A stretch of 64,000 bases of DNA, taken from Tilletiaria anomala UBC 951 (Eukaryota; Basidiomycota; Exobasidiomycetes; Georgefischeriales; Tilletiariaceae). Each line of letters begins with the position of its first letter. Within the stretch, counting starts at the first letter, position 1. Of this stretch, positions 45,708-55,993 are shown in pieces. The stretch is from assembly GCF_000711695.1 (NCBI RefSeq), contig NW_013546985.1:1-64000 (forward strand). Reading direction: 5' to 3'. The translations under genes were made by a program, and so were the position numbers. Under the pieces are notes generated by a model. It searched no databases, had not been told where the DNA came from, and was given only the letters and a program-made list of their open reading frames with translations.

Positions 45708-48085
45708 TTATACAGGTGTGTTCTTCTTGACCGCATCGTGGAATCCAGAAGCGGCGGTTGGATTCCCGAACTAAACAGGGTGTCAGCAAGAGAAGTATTG
45801 CGGTCTCGGACGCCTGCGACTCACTCTGATCGCAAAATTGACGGGAGTCCCGTCTTCCAAAGCGACAAGTTTAACAAACTTGTCTTGCGCGACTTCGCAA
45901 CTCATGCCGGCGAAAAGCTTGACGTTTAGAATGACACGCAACACACCATCAGTGCGCATGACTGCGAAAAAAGGCGCGAGCGCAGATGATTTAGTTTCAT
46001 TTACCGCGTCGTTGACCGTTGTGCCGCGCAGCCAAGACATGCAAGGTGCTCACCAAGTCTGCCACCCTTGGACGCTGCGTTGCGTGGCACATTGCAGCGC
46101 ACGGTGCCAGTACCCCGTTCTTTCCATCCTGCACTCTCCGACGTGGTGTAGAGCTTTGCACGAGCTGAAAAAACAGTGTTCTCGTCCTCTTCGCCTGTCT
46201 TGACTGTGGGTAGATGGGAAAAGGTGGTGGTGTGGTCAACACAAACCAGGATGAGACTATGCATCACCATGGCACGACATCACGGAGAAAAGATTGAGCA
46301 ACTCACGTGCGTCTGCAGAAGCTGCGAGCTTGACCTTTTCTCTCTCCTGCAAAGACTCGCCAGCACCCGTCGCCAGCTGCGCCTGGAAAGCCAAGTCCCA
46401 GTCTTGCTTGCCTGTAGTTTCCCACGATGCGTCCACGCTAGGACCTGTATCCGAGATGGACGCCTTTGGTCCGTCTTCAACGGCGGGATCGGCAGCGCCC
46501 GCTGCTCCGTCTTGTGGCGTGCCTGCTGCCGAGGATGGGGCGCTTTCGTTGCCGCTGCTGCTGCTAGGAGCAGACACTTTGCTCGTCGCACTGCTAAAGC
46601 CAGCACCACTTGCAAATGCACCAAAGCCAAGAGAGGGAGTCGCAGCTTTGCCTTTCGACGAAGAAGACAATGGAGCTGGTGGCTTTACCGTTGCGTCAAC
46701 GCCTGCATGCTGGAGGGAGGAAGAAGGTGCATGCGATGATGAGCCTGAGGAACCATTTCTCGGTTTTTGCGAGTCGAGCGAGGAGCCAAGCAGGCTGGGT
46801 CCGATGCCTCCCGTGGCGGCTGCGGGCGCAGTAGGCGCTGAGCCACTTCCAGTTGAGGTGGCAAGCCAGGAGCGCGAGCCGCTTGCGCCTGTCACAAATG
46901 GAGAAGATTTGGTAGAGGAGGTGAAAGATGAAAAAGTGGGCTGCAAGGAGGACTTAGACTTGTCAGTGGTGGCGGCGATGCCTGCCCCAAAGGGCGAGGA
47001 AGATGCTGCGCTTGCGCCTCCACTCGTGGTAGCAGAAGCAGATGGCTTGCTGCTGAAAGACGCGAATGTGGGCTGCGACCTTGCTGGCGTAGATGCAGCA
47101 TCCGGTTCTGTTGCGGTTGCCAACGTCGATGTAGACGACGTCGTCTTCGGTTCTTCGGCTGTGCTTGGCCCTCTCACTTTGGCGGCGCCGCATTCCCCGC
47201 CCTGCTCTTTCCAATCAAGATCCCTGACCTTACGACGGATCTGCCCCACACCGGGGCCATCGGTCTCAGTTGCATCTAGCGAAGTCCGGCTAGGTGCCAA
47301 AGCTGCTGCAGACTCGTCCTGGCCAGCTGCTGATGCCTGGATGGAGTCCGTTGTGCCTCCGGCCTCCGGCTCATCCGTTTCTTCCGGATGCTCAAGCAGC
47401 CTGTTCTTCTTCGCTGGTACAGCGTCCGGTGTTGATGGCCCCTGTCAATCAATGATCGGGGACCGCATACATGAAGAAGCGTCAGCGCCGCAGAGACCCA
47501 GAACTAAATGAAGCACCAAATACAGCCAACACTCACCACGTGAGCAGAATTCGGTTCCAAGCTACCTTCTCTGTCTCTCTTTCTTCGGATGTGCTCTTCT
47601 GTCAGCAATGAAAGCGATCAAGTAGATAAAAGCATGGGAGAAGTCATCGCAATTAGCCCATGAAAGAAACAGATGTTACAAGCTTTGATGCGTACGAAGA
47701 AGGTAGACTCACCAAATTTCAGGCTCGCACTCCCTGATGGCAGCTCCATCTTCTCAGGCAGCATGGCTGGTTCTGATTCGGGTGCTGGCTCTTTTTGGTG
47801 AGATTTTGCTGCTGTAGACTCGGACATAGTCGGCGCTGCTGTCTCTGCGGTCTGCGCAGACGGCGCTTGCTGCGCAGGCTCAAACGGAGTCGTAGCGGCC
47901 ATACTGACCAGGGGTCCCTGCGGCTGTACTTGTTCTGGCTCGCCTGACTTGGCTTGTGAGGAAGCTCGCTGTAAAGATGAATCTTCTGACGCTTTCCCTG
48001 TCGTTGTAGCGACTGGTGAAGGTGGTTGAGGAGTCACCTGCGATGCCATATCGGCGCTCGACGTTGCGCTGGTGCGTGAACCCAT
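45708..48085 (-). CDS. Ran-binding protein, Yrb2/Nup50 type
   Basis: A RanGTP-binding cofactor of nuclear export. Six exons (48085-47713, 47598-47537, 47441-46307, 46203-46054, 45961-45825, 45770-45708) give 639 residues. The conserved N-terminal motif [13 protein letters not shown] forms across junction 1, followed by [14 protein letters not shown] long Ser/Ala/Pro linker contains scattered Phe-Gly-like units (SPFGAG, LGFGAF). The RanBP1 domain is assembled from exons 4-6: [46 protein letters not shown] and [14 protein letters not shown]. The Ran-contacting W-K-E-R-G-T-G signature is intact. The frame is open upstream to a GTG, and 48085 is the first ATG. Confidence 0.94.
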
Positions 48086-49217
48086 ATCAGGGATCGTCCT
48101 TGACTTCAGGTGATGCTTTGCGATACCCGTGAACCTGGGGGCCCAACCTCGCTTAAAAGGTATGAATGATTCCGTCACACAACTGTTGTGTATCTCTCAT
48201 GGAGACGGCCGATCAGAATGTGGTTGTTCGACAATCTGGAACGATTGGGTATGTAGCGTGCTGCCAACCTGCACCTTTAAAGCAGCTGACGAGGTGGCTG
48301 CAGCCAGCTGCAGCTTCGAGGATGCGCGAACGGCTCTCACGGCTTTTGGCAGATTGCGATGCCTGCACCTTGAAGGGTCCAGCGGCCAGCTATGTGACCC
48401 GGGGTCTGGGTACGATATGCTTGAATGATTACGCGTAAACAATGCATTGGCACGCATCGATGCTTTGCTTTATGATCCTCGGACCCGACACGGACAAAAA
48501 GAATGTTTGTGGTCGCGCGCTCACTGACCACTGTCCCTCATCACATCCGCCCTCAGTCCACATCTCACAAACCTTGGCCTTCGTTCATCTCCGCCAAGCA
48601 CATTCGTTCACCTGGAAGCTTTTGAGCACGCTGCACGCCACCCAGAGAGCCCGGCGCTGTGCTAAGGATTCTGCTCCAGTCCCTGCGCGCTCTTTTCGCG
48701 GGACACCCCAGGTGCTGCACGGGCCTTGGAGGTATTGTCCGTACCCGCGCCGCGCTCTACAGCACCGTATGGAGCGAGTTCTCTGGGGAGCTTGCTTCTC
48801 AAGAGCAACAATCCCTGATGCTTAATACCTGTGAAGAGGCATCACCCCTCTTGAGAGCATGATTGGTGATGTTTCATATCAGCATTTCGCTTTTCATGTG
48901 TGGTGTCCTTGAGGATGGTGCGCTTGACGTGTGCTCGCACACAATCGTTTCAGCCCCGTTCCCGTGCTTCTGTGCTATAGGCGTGCAGATGTTATGAAAG
49001 GTCGGACGGCAGCCGATACAGGCCATTGACAATGTCATCGACAGGCGCTTGGAAACTGTGCAACAAATTACACGATCTGCAACTCTCCCGCAGGTGTGAC
49101 GAGCGAACCAGGCTCAAATCTTCGTCATGCTATGTCCTCGCTGTGCCTTGGACGCATCGTCCCCTTCGAAAGCGCCAAAGAGGTAGGCTACTCTCCTACA
49201 TCTGTTGCTCCCAAACG
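48086..49217. other. intergenic, nothing recognised
   Basis: 1.1 kb between the Yrb2-like start and the Arl2 stop. Frames up to about 127 codons occur on both strands, but none shows family features or splice structure. Confidence 0.45.
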
Positions 49218-50375
49218 TTACCCTGCCTCAATAGCACCGTAAGCGTATATTCGCGATGAGACGTTGTCGATCATCCAGTCGAGGCCCGTGAGCAGGTTCT
49301 CCCCCGTCACAGCGGAGCAAGGCTGTATTCGCCAAGCATGCGATTTGATGTCGCCCAGTGCCAGGCTCTGAGGGACATTAAGAGTGGGAAGCCACGTAAG
49401 CGTAATGTAAGATACTAGAATCTCTTCTGAAGAAAAGAAGCCGGCTAGAAGAAAAGGGGACAATCAAACTCACTTGCCGAATCTGCTCGCTCGTCATTGA
49501 GCCGGCGATATCCTGCTTATTGGCAAGCACAAGAATAGTTGCACCAGCCAGTCTCTGCGAATTTTGTAGACAACGGTGAGCTCGGATTTGATCGAGCGCA
49601 ATGTACACATGTCTCCTTACCTCTTCGCCCAATAGCCCCCAAAGCTCGGTCTTGCAGTCCTTCATGCGCTCCACATCGCCGGAATCGACAACCCAGACGA
49701 TGGCGTCTGTGCGCTCGAAGTAATTGCGCCAGTAAGGCCTTAGCGTGCGCTGGCCGCCGACGTCCCCTGCGAGCCGCAAGGAGAAGTGAGGGGTAAAAAG
49801 AGACAGAGGGTACAAAAGGTCTGTGAGCAGGAGAACCTCAAGAATTTATGAAAGGCCCGCGTTCCTTACATATATTCAACGTGTACCTTCCAAGGTTCAT
49901 CACAAAAGAATCACTGAGTAAGCTCCACCTGCGTGTACATGAAAATTGACAGTACACACCCTTTGTGAATGAAAGTCTTTATGTTGAAGCCGAGCGTTGG
50001 GCTAATTTCATCGATGGGCTCGCCATTGATTTTTTTAATTACCGTAGACTTGCCTGGAGGTGGGTGCGTAGGGAAAGCGTGACGATAATAATGTGTCAAT
50101 GTCCACATCAAATGAGTCCAGGCTCAATTTAATTGTGCTTGCCAGCATTGTCAAGGCCGAGAAAGAGGATGCGTAATTCGCGCTCCTTGACTGCAAGCAG
50201 GCGTATAGAAAAGGTTAATGCGGACAATAAGCATCAGACATGAGGCCCGATGGAGAACGAGGAAGCAAAATATTATAGCAACAGTTGAAGTGAAAATTCA
50301 GCTTCTGCGCAGGTAACACCATCGAATGTCCGTGCGCTCACGTTTGTTCTTTCGGATGATGGTGAGGAGACCCAT
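49218..50375 (-). CDS. ARL2: Arl2-type small GTPase (Alp41/Cin4)
   Basis: An ARF-like GTPase acting with tubulin cofactors in microtubule assembly. Seven exons (50375-50342, 50190-50143, 50053-49960, 49886-49870, 49766-49621, 49554-49474, 49367-49218) give 189 residues, close to the 184 of human ARL2. It begins [11 protein letters not shown], with Gly2 available for myristoylation. The P-loop GLDNAGKS spans 23-30, [10 protein letters not shown] is switch [16 protein letters not shown] is switch II, and LANKQD and CSAVTGENL follow. Two oddities: intron 2 is a GC-AG intron inside the P-loop, whose two junctions share GGCAAG; and exon 4 is only 17 nt. Every junction is required to restore the family sequence, so the model is firm. 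Confidence 0.96.
50054..50142 (-). other. GC-AG intron with repeated junction sequence
   Basis: An 89-nt intron in the ARL2 P-loop. Its donor is GCAAGC rather than GT. The exon-intron boundary reads CTGGCAAGCAC and the intron-exon boundary CCAGGCAAGTC, so GGCAAG occurs at both ends. Confidence 0.85.
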
Positions 50376-51018
50376 TCTGACATTCGCTCTCGAATTCCGT
50401 TCTCCCGGCCTGCACGAAGGCCCTAATTCCCGCTATAGCCGCAAAACAAATGTCGTCGAAAGCCCTGCTGCGTTCTTCATGGCTGTACGAACGATAAAAG
50501 GGGATTTCTCAGACGCTAGAGTGTCCGAGTGTCGGCTGCCAACATGAACGAGAGAAGTCGCACACCCTTCGCTAAACCTAGCACAAATGATTTCGAGCAT
50601 TGCCTATCAATCACCTCATCACAACTCTCTTTGTTGTCCCAGCACAGACGAAAGCCACTGCAAGGTCGACTACGGAATGCTTTCCCAAGACCCAATGGAT
50701 TGTGCGAATCGGTGCAAACACCCTCCGCTCCGTCATCGGCTTCACAAAATTTCCAACAAATGACGACGAATCTCACTTTTAGCTTGGGGCCTTTAACGCT
50801 GCAGCAGAGATTGAGGGTTGTTGCTTCAGTGAACGTTTTATTTTTCGTTGAGAAGCAAGATAGTGACTTGTCCAAATCTGTAAGCGTTGACTTGCTCGCA
50901 TAACCTCCTCTCCATCACGTCCAGCTTCGACGCGACATCGACAAGGCAAGCACGATTCCCCTCGACGTTCAGTTCGCCATCGCACCCAGCCTTTGTTGCA
51001 GCAGTGAGCTTGTGGAAG
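50376..51018. promoter_or_regulatory. divergent promoter region ARL2/HGH1
   Basis: 640 bp between divergent genes. A 124-codon plus-strand frame (50529-50903) has no family resemblance and is not called. No TATA box is obvious. Confidence 0.4.
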
Positions 51019-52830
51019 ATGGCGCCATCGACGACAGCCGAGCTGGAGCTGCTGACGTTCCTGTCCGATTCGAATGCACAAGTACGGCAAGTGGCTGTCG
51101 AGCATGTGGCGAGTTTCTCGGCCAAGGCGCACCCACGGCGGACGCTGCTGACGCAGAGCGCCAAGCTGCTACCAGCGCTCGACGGCAAAAAGGGACGGTT
51201 GATCGGGCGTGACGGCAAGGAGTGCGATCCAATTGAGGATCTCAAGAAGCTATGTAGAGACCAACCTGTGCGTATACTGTTTCGATTGGTAGGCATGCCA
51301 TCAACGGACCGGTCAAAATGCTGACATGGGGCACCCAGATCGCTGCGCATGACGCCTTTTCCGCACTGATCAACCTGAGCGAGAGCGCGCAGGTTGCGAC
51401 GCGAATAGCCGACGCGCCATTCCTCACCTTCCTAGTGACGTACATCGCGGACTCAGTGTCGCTGCTAGCGGATCTGGCGTGTATGCTGCTGTCGAATCTG
51501 ACCAAGTTCGAGTCGGTGGCCGGGGCGCTGCTGCAGCTGCGCGTGCCGACGAAGCCGTTCTACAGCTTCATGAGCATGGAAGGCATGGATGCCGTTATCA
51601 GGGGTATTGACGCGGACCCGTCTGCAGCAGACTACGAGGAGCGGAAACGCGCAGCGCAGGAGCAGGCGCACCGGCTTGTCGAGGCGGCGCAGCAGCAAAA
51701 ACGGCAGGAGGAACAGCAGGTGGCAGCGCTCAGCTGTCTACTCGATGCGTTCGAAGAGGGTGCGACGGTTGCGAGCAACGAGAGCGCCGTCGAGCATATG
51801 CGCCGCAAAGTGGAGCAAGCGCAGCGGCAAACTGAGACATCGGAGGGGTCGTCGCAGCAGCAGCAGCAGCGCGAGGTGGGTGCAGACGGCAAGCGGAAGA
51901 TCAAGCGAAAGAGCAACTGCAATTTCCTTGCGAGCGTCTTTGCGAACGTCACTGTCCTGCCCGCTGGGCGCCAGTGGTTCGTGGAGCCGCTGTTCGCGGC
52001 GCAGGAAAAGACGTCAAGAGAAGCAGAGACGGAGAGGGAAGCGACAGACTACGCCGTCGCGCGCATTATGGTCTTCACTGAGCACCCGGACCTGATCCGG
52101 CGAGGGGGCGTGATCTCAGCGCTAAAGAACATCTTGTTCATTAAGAGCGCGCACGAAGTGCTGGTGGCGCCGCCTGCACTGCCGCTGCCGGCGAGCTCGC
52201 TGCGCAAGGACGCCGACGCGCTTTGCGAAAAGATGCTGCGCGGCGCCGCGGCGCGACGCGCGGCGGCGGCGGCGTCGTTGGACGTGCTGCCGTACTTGCT
52301 TCTGCCGCTTTGCGCGGGCACGGAGCTGTCCGAGCTCGATTTCGAAGACCAGGAGCTGCTGCCAGAGTCGTGCCAGCTCCTCGATGCGGGCAAGCAGCGC
52401 GAGGCGGACGCGGCGCTGCGGCTGATGCTTGTCGAATGCCTTTTGCTGCTGTGCACGGGGCTGTACGGGCGCGTGTGCCTGCGCGAACGGGGCGCGTACA
52501 TCGTCGTACGTGAGGCGCATTTGCGCGAATCGGACGAAAAGGTGAGTGCGGTCGCTCTGCGGTGGAGCAGCCCTACGCTGTCGGTGTGACAAGCTGGGCC
52601 TAACGCTTGGCTTCGATGCGTCACTACAGATCACAGAGGCGGTCGTGCGCCTTGTCAACATTCTCAAGCGGGACGAGTCGGAGAACTCGCTGGGAGACGC
52701 CGAGCACGACGAGGGGGAGAGTAAGCACAGTGACGGAAAGGCTGGCAGGTTACCAGGCGAGATCGACGTTGGCGCAGAGGACGAGAGAGGGGAGAGCGGG
52801 GACGAAGACCTGGTCATCGAGGAGCTATGA
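51019..52830 (+). CDS. HGH1: Hgh1/FAM203 armadillo-like chaperone
   Basis: In yeast Hgh1 helps fold translation elongation factor 2 with the TRiC chaperonin. Exons 51019-51267, 51339-52541 and 52630-52830 give 550 residues. The N-terminal ELLTFLSDSNAQVRQVAVEH, IAAHDAFSALINLSES and LADLACMLLSNLTK are armadillo-type repeats; the family core SNCNFLASVFANVT with GRQWF follows, then GVISALKNILF. A charged, Gln-rich insert (about residues 185-240) separates them. The C-terminus is acidic (EDERGESGDEDLVIEEL). It is longer than yeast Hgh1 (394 aa), mainly through the insert, an Ala-rich stretch and the acidic tail. The third exon carries local GC-rich codon use like the second. Confidence 0.93.
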
Positions 52831-53917
52831 AGTTTTGAGTTGCATGGATCCAGTCATGTCATGATACATCGTCACCGGTGCCCCTCCCACGTGATGGCAG
52901 CAAGAGCTTTCTTTGCTCATTGCAGAGTGCATGTCTTTATTATTTCTTTTCCTGTTTCTGCCCTTTGTCGCACCCGTGATGGCGGCGGCGGACACGAACA
53001 GCAAGAGTGCAGATCCCATGCAGCGTACTTGAGGGCGCGGCTTGCTTGTTCGGCCTTGTCACGAAGCGTTGTGCCGCAGAACCATGGGTGCTGTTGCGCG
53101 GCTGGGTGGGGCGGAGGCGCTGCTGTTGATCAGGTGATCCGACTCTTACAGCAACATCTGCCCCAGGTGTTTCTTCAAAACGCAATGTATGTATGTAGCT
53201 ACGCCGCACAAAGGCATGCGACGCGCTGCACCGTCGCGTATGTGTTGCTAGATGGCGGAAAGGCCGGAATGGAGGAAGGGGGGGGTTGGTCTAGTCACAT
53301 GTAATTAGGGTTGAGCCCTGCGCCCTCTCCAGACTGATCTAAACCTCAACCCACGAGCAACAAGGTCATTGAGAACGTGGCAGTCGCGTGCGCATGAAGG
53401 GGTGCCGCGCGATGGAGGTGCGGGAGGGCTGTCAGGTTGGTTGGGCAGTGCGCGGCTACCGATGCCCGCGCAGGAGCCGAGCGAGTCTGCTCCCAGCGTC
53501 TGTAAACACAAGAACACCAGTGTCAACACCAAAATGTCCCGGCGGTTGATTACATTCTTTCCATGTGAAGAGAGTGCTGCTGTGCACCATTCGCCTCCCC
53601 CAGATTGATTGAATTTGTCGCAGTGTGGGAATTTGAAATTTGGCTCCATGCATCCTCATACATGAAACAGCAATGGATCCACATCTCGCGCGGGGGGCGT
53701 CGGGGTGTTGAGTACTATTGTTGCTGTCGCTGTCGCTATTGCCCATAGTCGACTGGAAGTAGCGCTGCTCGTCGCCCTGTCTGCTGATTCATCTCCTTGT
53801 ATATATATATATATAGTTTGGCGTGCAGCACCCCATACGCCCCCAACGCGCACCAAGACTTCGTGTGATTTGTGTGTTATCTGGCATCTGCAACAACCCA
53901 TTTGCCTGCCAGCCGCG
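52831..53917. promoter_or_regulatory. promoter region of the DOMON-b561 gene
   Basis: 1.1 kb. A (TA)n TATA stretch at about 53797-53815 lies roughly 100 bp before the ATG at 53918. No further gene recognised; open frames overlap on both strands. Confidence 0.5.
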
Positions 53918-55607
53918 ATGCAGCTCGCAGCCTCTGCTCGCCGCCTGGCGCTGTTCGGTGTCACCACCCTGCTCGTCTGCTCAACCGTCCTCGCTGAGCG
54001 ACACCACGAGCACACTTCGTCTACTTCAGCGGCAGCAGCCACTCCGACCACGAACTCTCCTGCCGCCGCCGCGAGCAGCAGCAGCTCGCAGCTGACGGCG
54101 GACACATACATCAACAAAGAGCAGGGCTTTGTCCTACAGGCTATCTACGATGCCGCGGCGCAGACCACTCATTTCACTCTCCTCTCCTCTAAGGTCGGCA
54201 CCAGCCTCGGCTGGCTCGCCATCGGCACCGGTAGCACCATGGCCGGCTCGAACATGATGGTGAGTAGAAGCGCCTGTGGGGCAGCCCGACGCCGCTTCTG
54301 ACCGAGTGACGGACTGATTGACTCATTCAATCGCTGTACATACGCAGATCGGATGGGTGAATGCGGACAACAGCGTGACCATGTCGCAACGCACAGCCAA
54401 CAGGAACTCCGACCCGAGCACTACGATAGGAAAACTCCCCGCCTTCCAGCCTGACTCGGCGGGTTCCAAGTCGGAAACGAATGGGACAGCGTTTGTGTGG
54501 AAGTTGCCAGCGTCGCCCAGCAGCAGCGGCAGCTCGACGGGCAGCATGAAAACTGTCTCGTTCATCTGGGCCACTAGCCCACAAGGGCCGTCAAGCAACA
54601 GTGCCACATCGACCATCCGCCAGCACACCGCGTCCGGCACCTTCATACTCGACCTTACTAAGGCATACATGCCCACCGATGCCGGCTCCAACAGCGCCGC
54701 CGGTTCCGGTGCCGGAGGGCTCGCCGCGCCGCCCGCTGCACAGGGAGCAAGCTCGACGCGCCAGACTGTCATCATCATCCACCTCCTATGCGCCATCCTC
54801 GCCTGGCTCCTGCTCGCGCCTGCTGGTGTCCTTATCGGCCGCTTTGGGCGCACGACGCTCTCCAACTGGATGTTCAAGCACCGCGCCGTGCAGCTCGCCG
54901 CCGTCCTCTTCGCCGTCACCGCCGCCGCGCTCGGCGCCGCCGCTGCGTCCGTTGTGCCCGACAGCGGCGGGAACAGTGGCTGGCACGGAAGCGTCGGCTA
55001 CCTCGTCGCAGGCGGCGCGCTGGCGCAGGCGCTGCTGGGTCAAGCGGGCACGATGCTCTTCCACGCGCGCGGCATCCGCGCGCTCAACTATGTCCACATG
55101 CCCCTTGGCCTCTCGCTTGTCCTGCTCGCCGTCGTCAACATCGGCAAGGGCTTCACCCTATGGGGCTATGCGCCCACATGGGTCCCGTACGCGCTATACG
55201 CCTGGGCTGCGCTCTGCGCGCTCGCATACATCGGCGGCCTCGTGTGGGGCATCCCACGCGAACGCAGCCGCGACCGCGCTCGCCAGCACGCAGCCGCTGC
55301 TGGCGCCGCCGCGGATGTTCACAGCACGCCGGATATCGGCATGCAGAGCGTCGACAACCTCCTCGCCGAGCAAAAGCACAGCGACGACAAGGGTGAGTAT
55401 GTGACGCAGGACGCACTATACAGCCACAGCCATCCGTACCAGCAGCAGCACCGGCGCAACATGAGCTCCGTCTCGCGCGGTGCTCCGATTAAGCGGCACC
55501 AGCAGCAGCGTTCCGTGCCGCACAATGACGGGCGTGATGGCGAGCAGATCGACCGCCAGCCGGGGTACGGCTACGCACAGTACATGTCGCGCTACGATGG
55601 CCCGTGA
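53918..55607 (+). CDS. DOMON/cytochrome b561 domain membrane protein
   Basis: A secreted-side DOMON (CDH-cytochrome-like) domain followed by a b561 ferric-reductase-type membrane domain. It probably moves electrons across the plasma or an internal membrane. Exons 53918-54259 and 54348-55607 give 533 residues. Residues 1-26 are a signal peptide ending near VLA-ER. The DOMON part has FTLLSSKVGTSLGWLAIGTG, MIGWVNADNSVTMSQRTA and FIWATSPQGP. The membrane part has four histidines placed as in b561 haem ligands: HLLCAILAW, KHRAVQLAA, WHGSVGYLV and NYVHMPLGL. The C-terminal 110 residues are a cytosolic Gln/His/Arg-rich tail. Local GC content is high across the membrane region. Acceptors and substrate are unknown. 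Confidence 0.92.
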
Positions 55608-55993
55608 TCCGCAAGCTAGCACACTCTGGCGAGAGCAGTGTACGCGGACTTGTAACTCGTTCGAGGCATTGTGCATGTGCACCCATACAACGACAAGAAC
55701 ACTTCTCTCACGCGCGTTTTCCAAGTTGGAAATCTCATGACTCCCAGGCGCTGGCCGTCTGGCCCTCGAATAATGGAATTACAAACGGACGATATTCCTC
55801 TCTACACCTGACACTTCTCCATTTATCAGTCCTCAGCCACATAACATGCAACGGGACACGCAGCAAAACATAGTGTATTCTAAAGGATCCGTTGATCGAA
55901 TCAAGCCAAAGCGTGCATTTCAGTTGCTATGAGCTTTCTCGGATGCCTGCTTGTGCAGCACTGTGATGCGGTCCCCCACGGTATACGGCATTT
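55608..55993. other. intergenic between convergent genes
   Basis: 3' regions of the DOMON-b561 and PRMT3-type genes. Nothing recognised. Confidence 0.45.

Noticed and set aside
46294-47511. 405-codon plus-strand ORF
   Set aside because: Antisense shadow of the Ser/Ala-rich linker of the Yrb2-like gene; no family motif.
54601-55404. 267-codon and overlapping ORFs in the DOMON-b561 gene
   Set aside because: GC-rich frame shadows; the true frame carries the four haem histidines and signal peptide.
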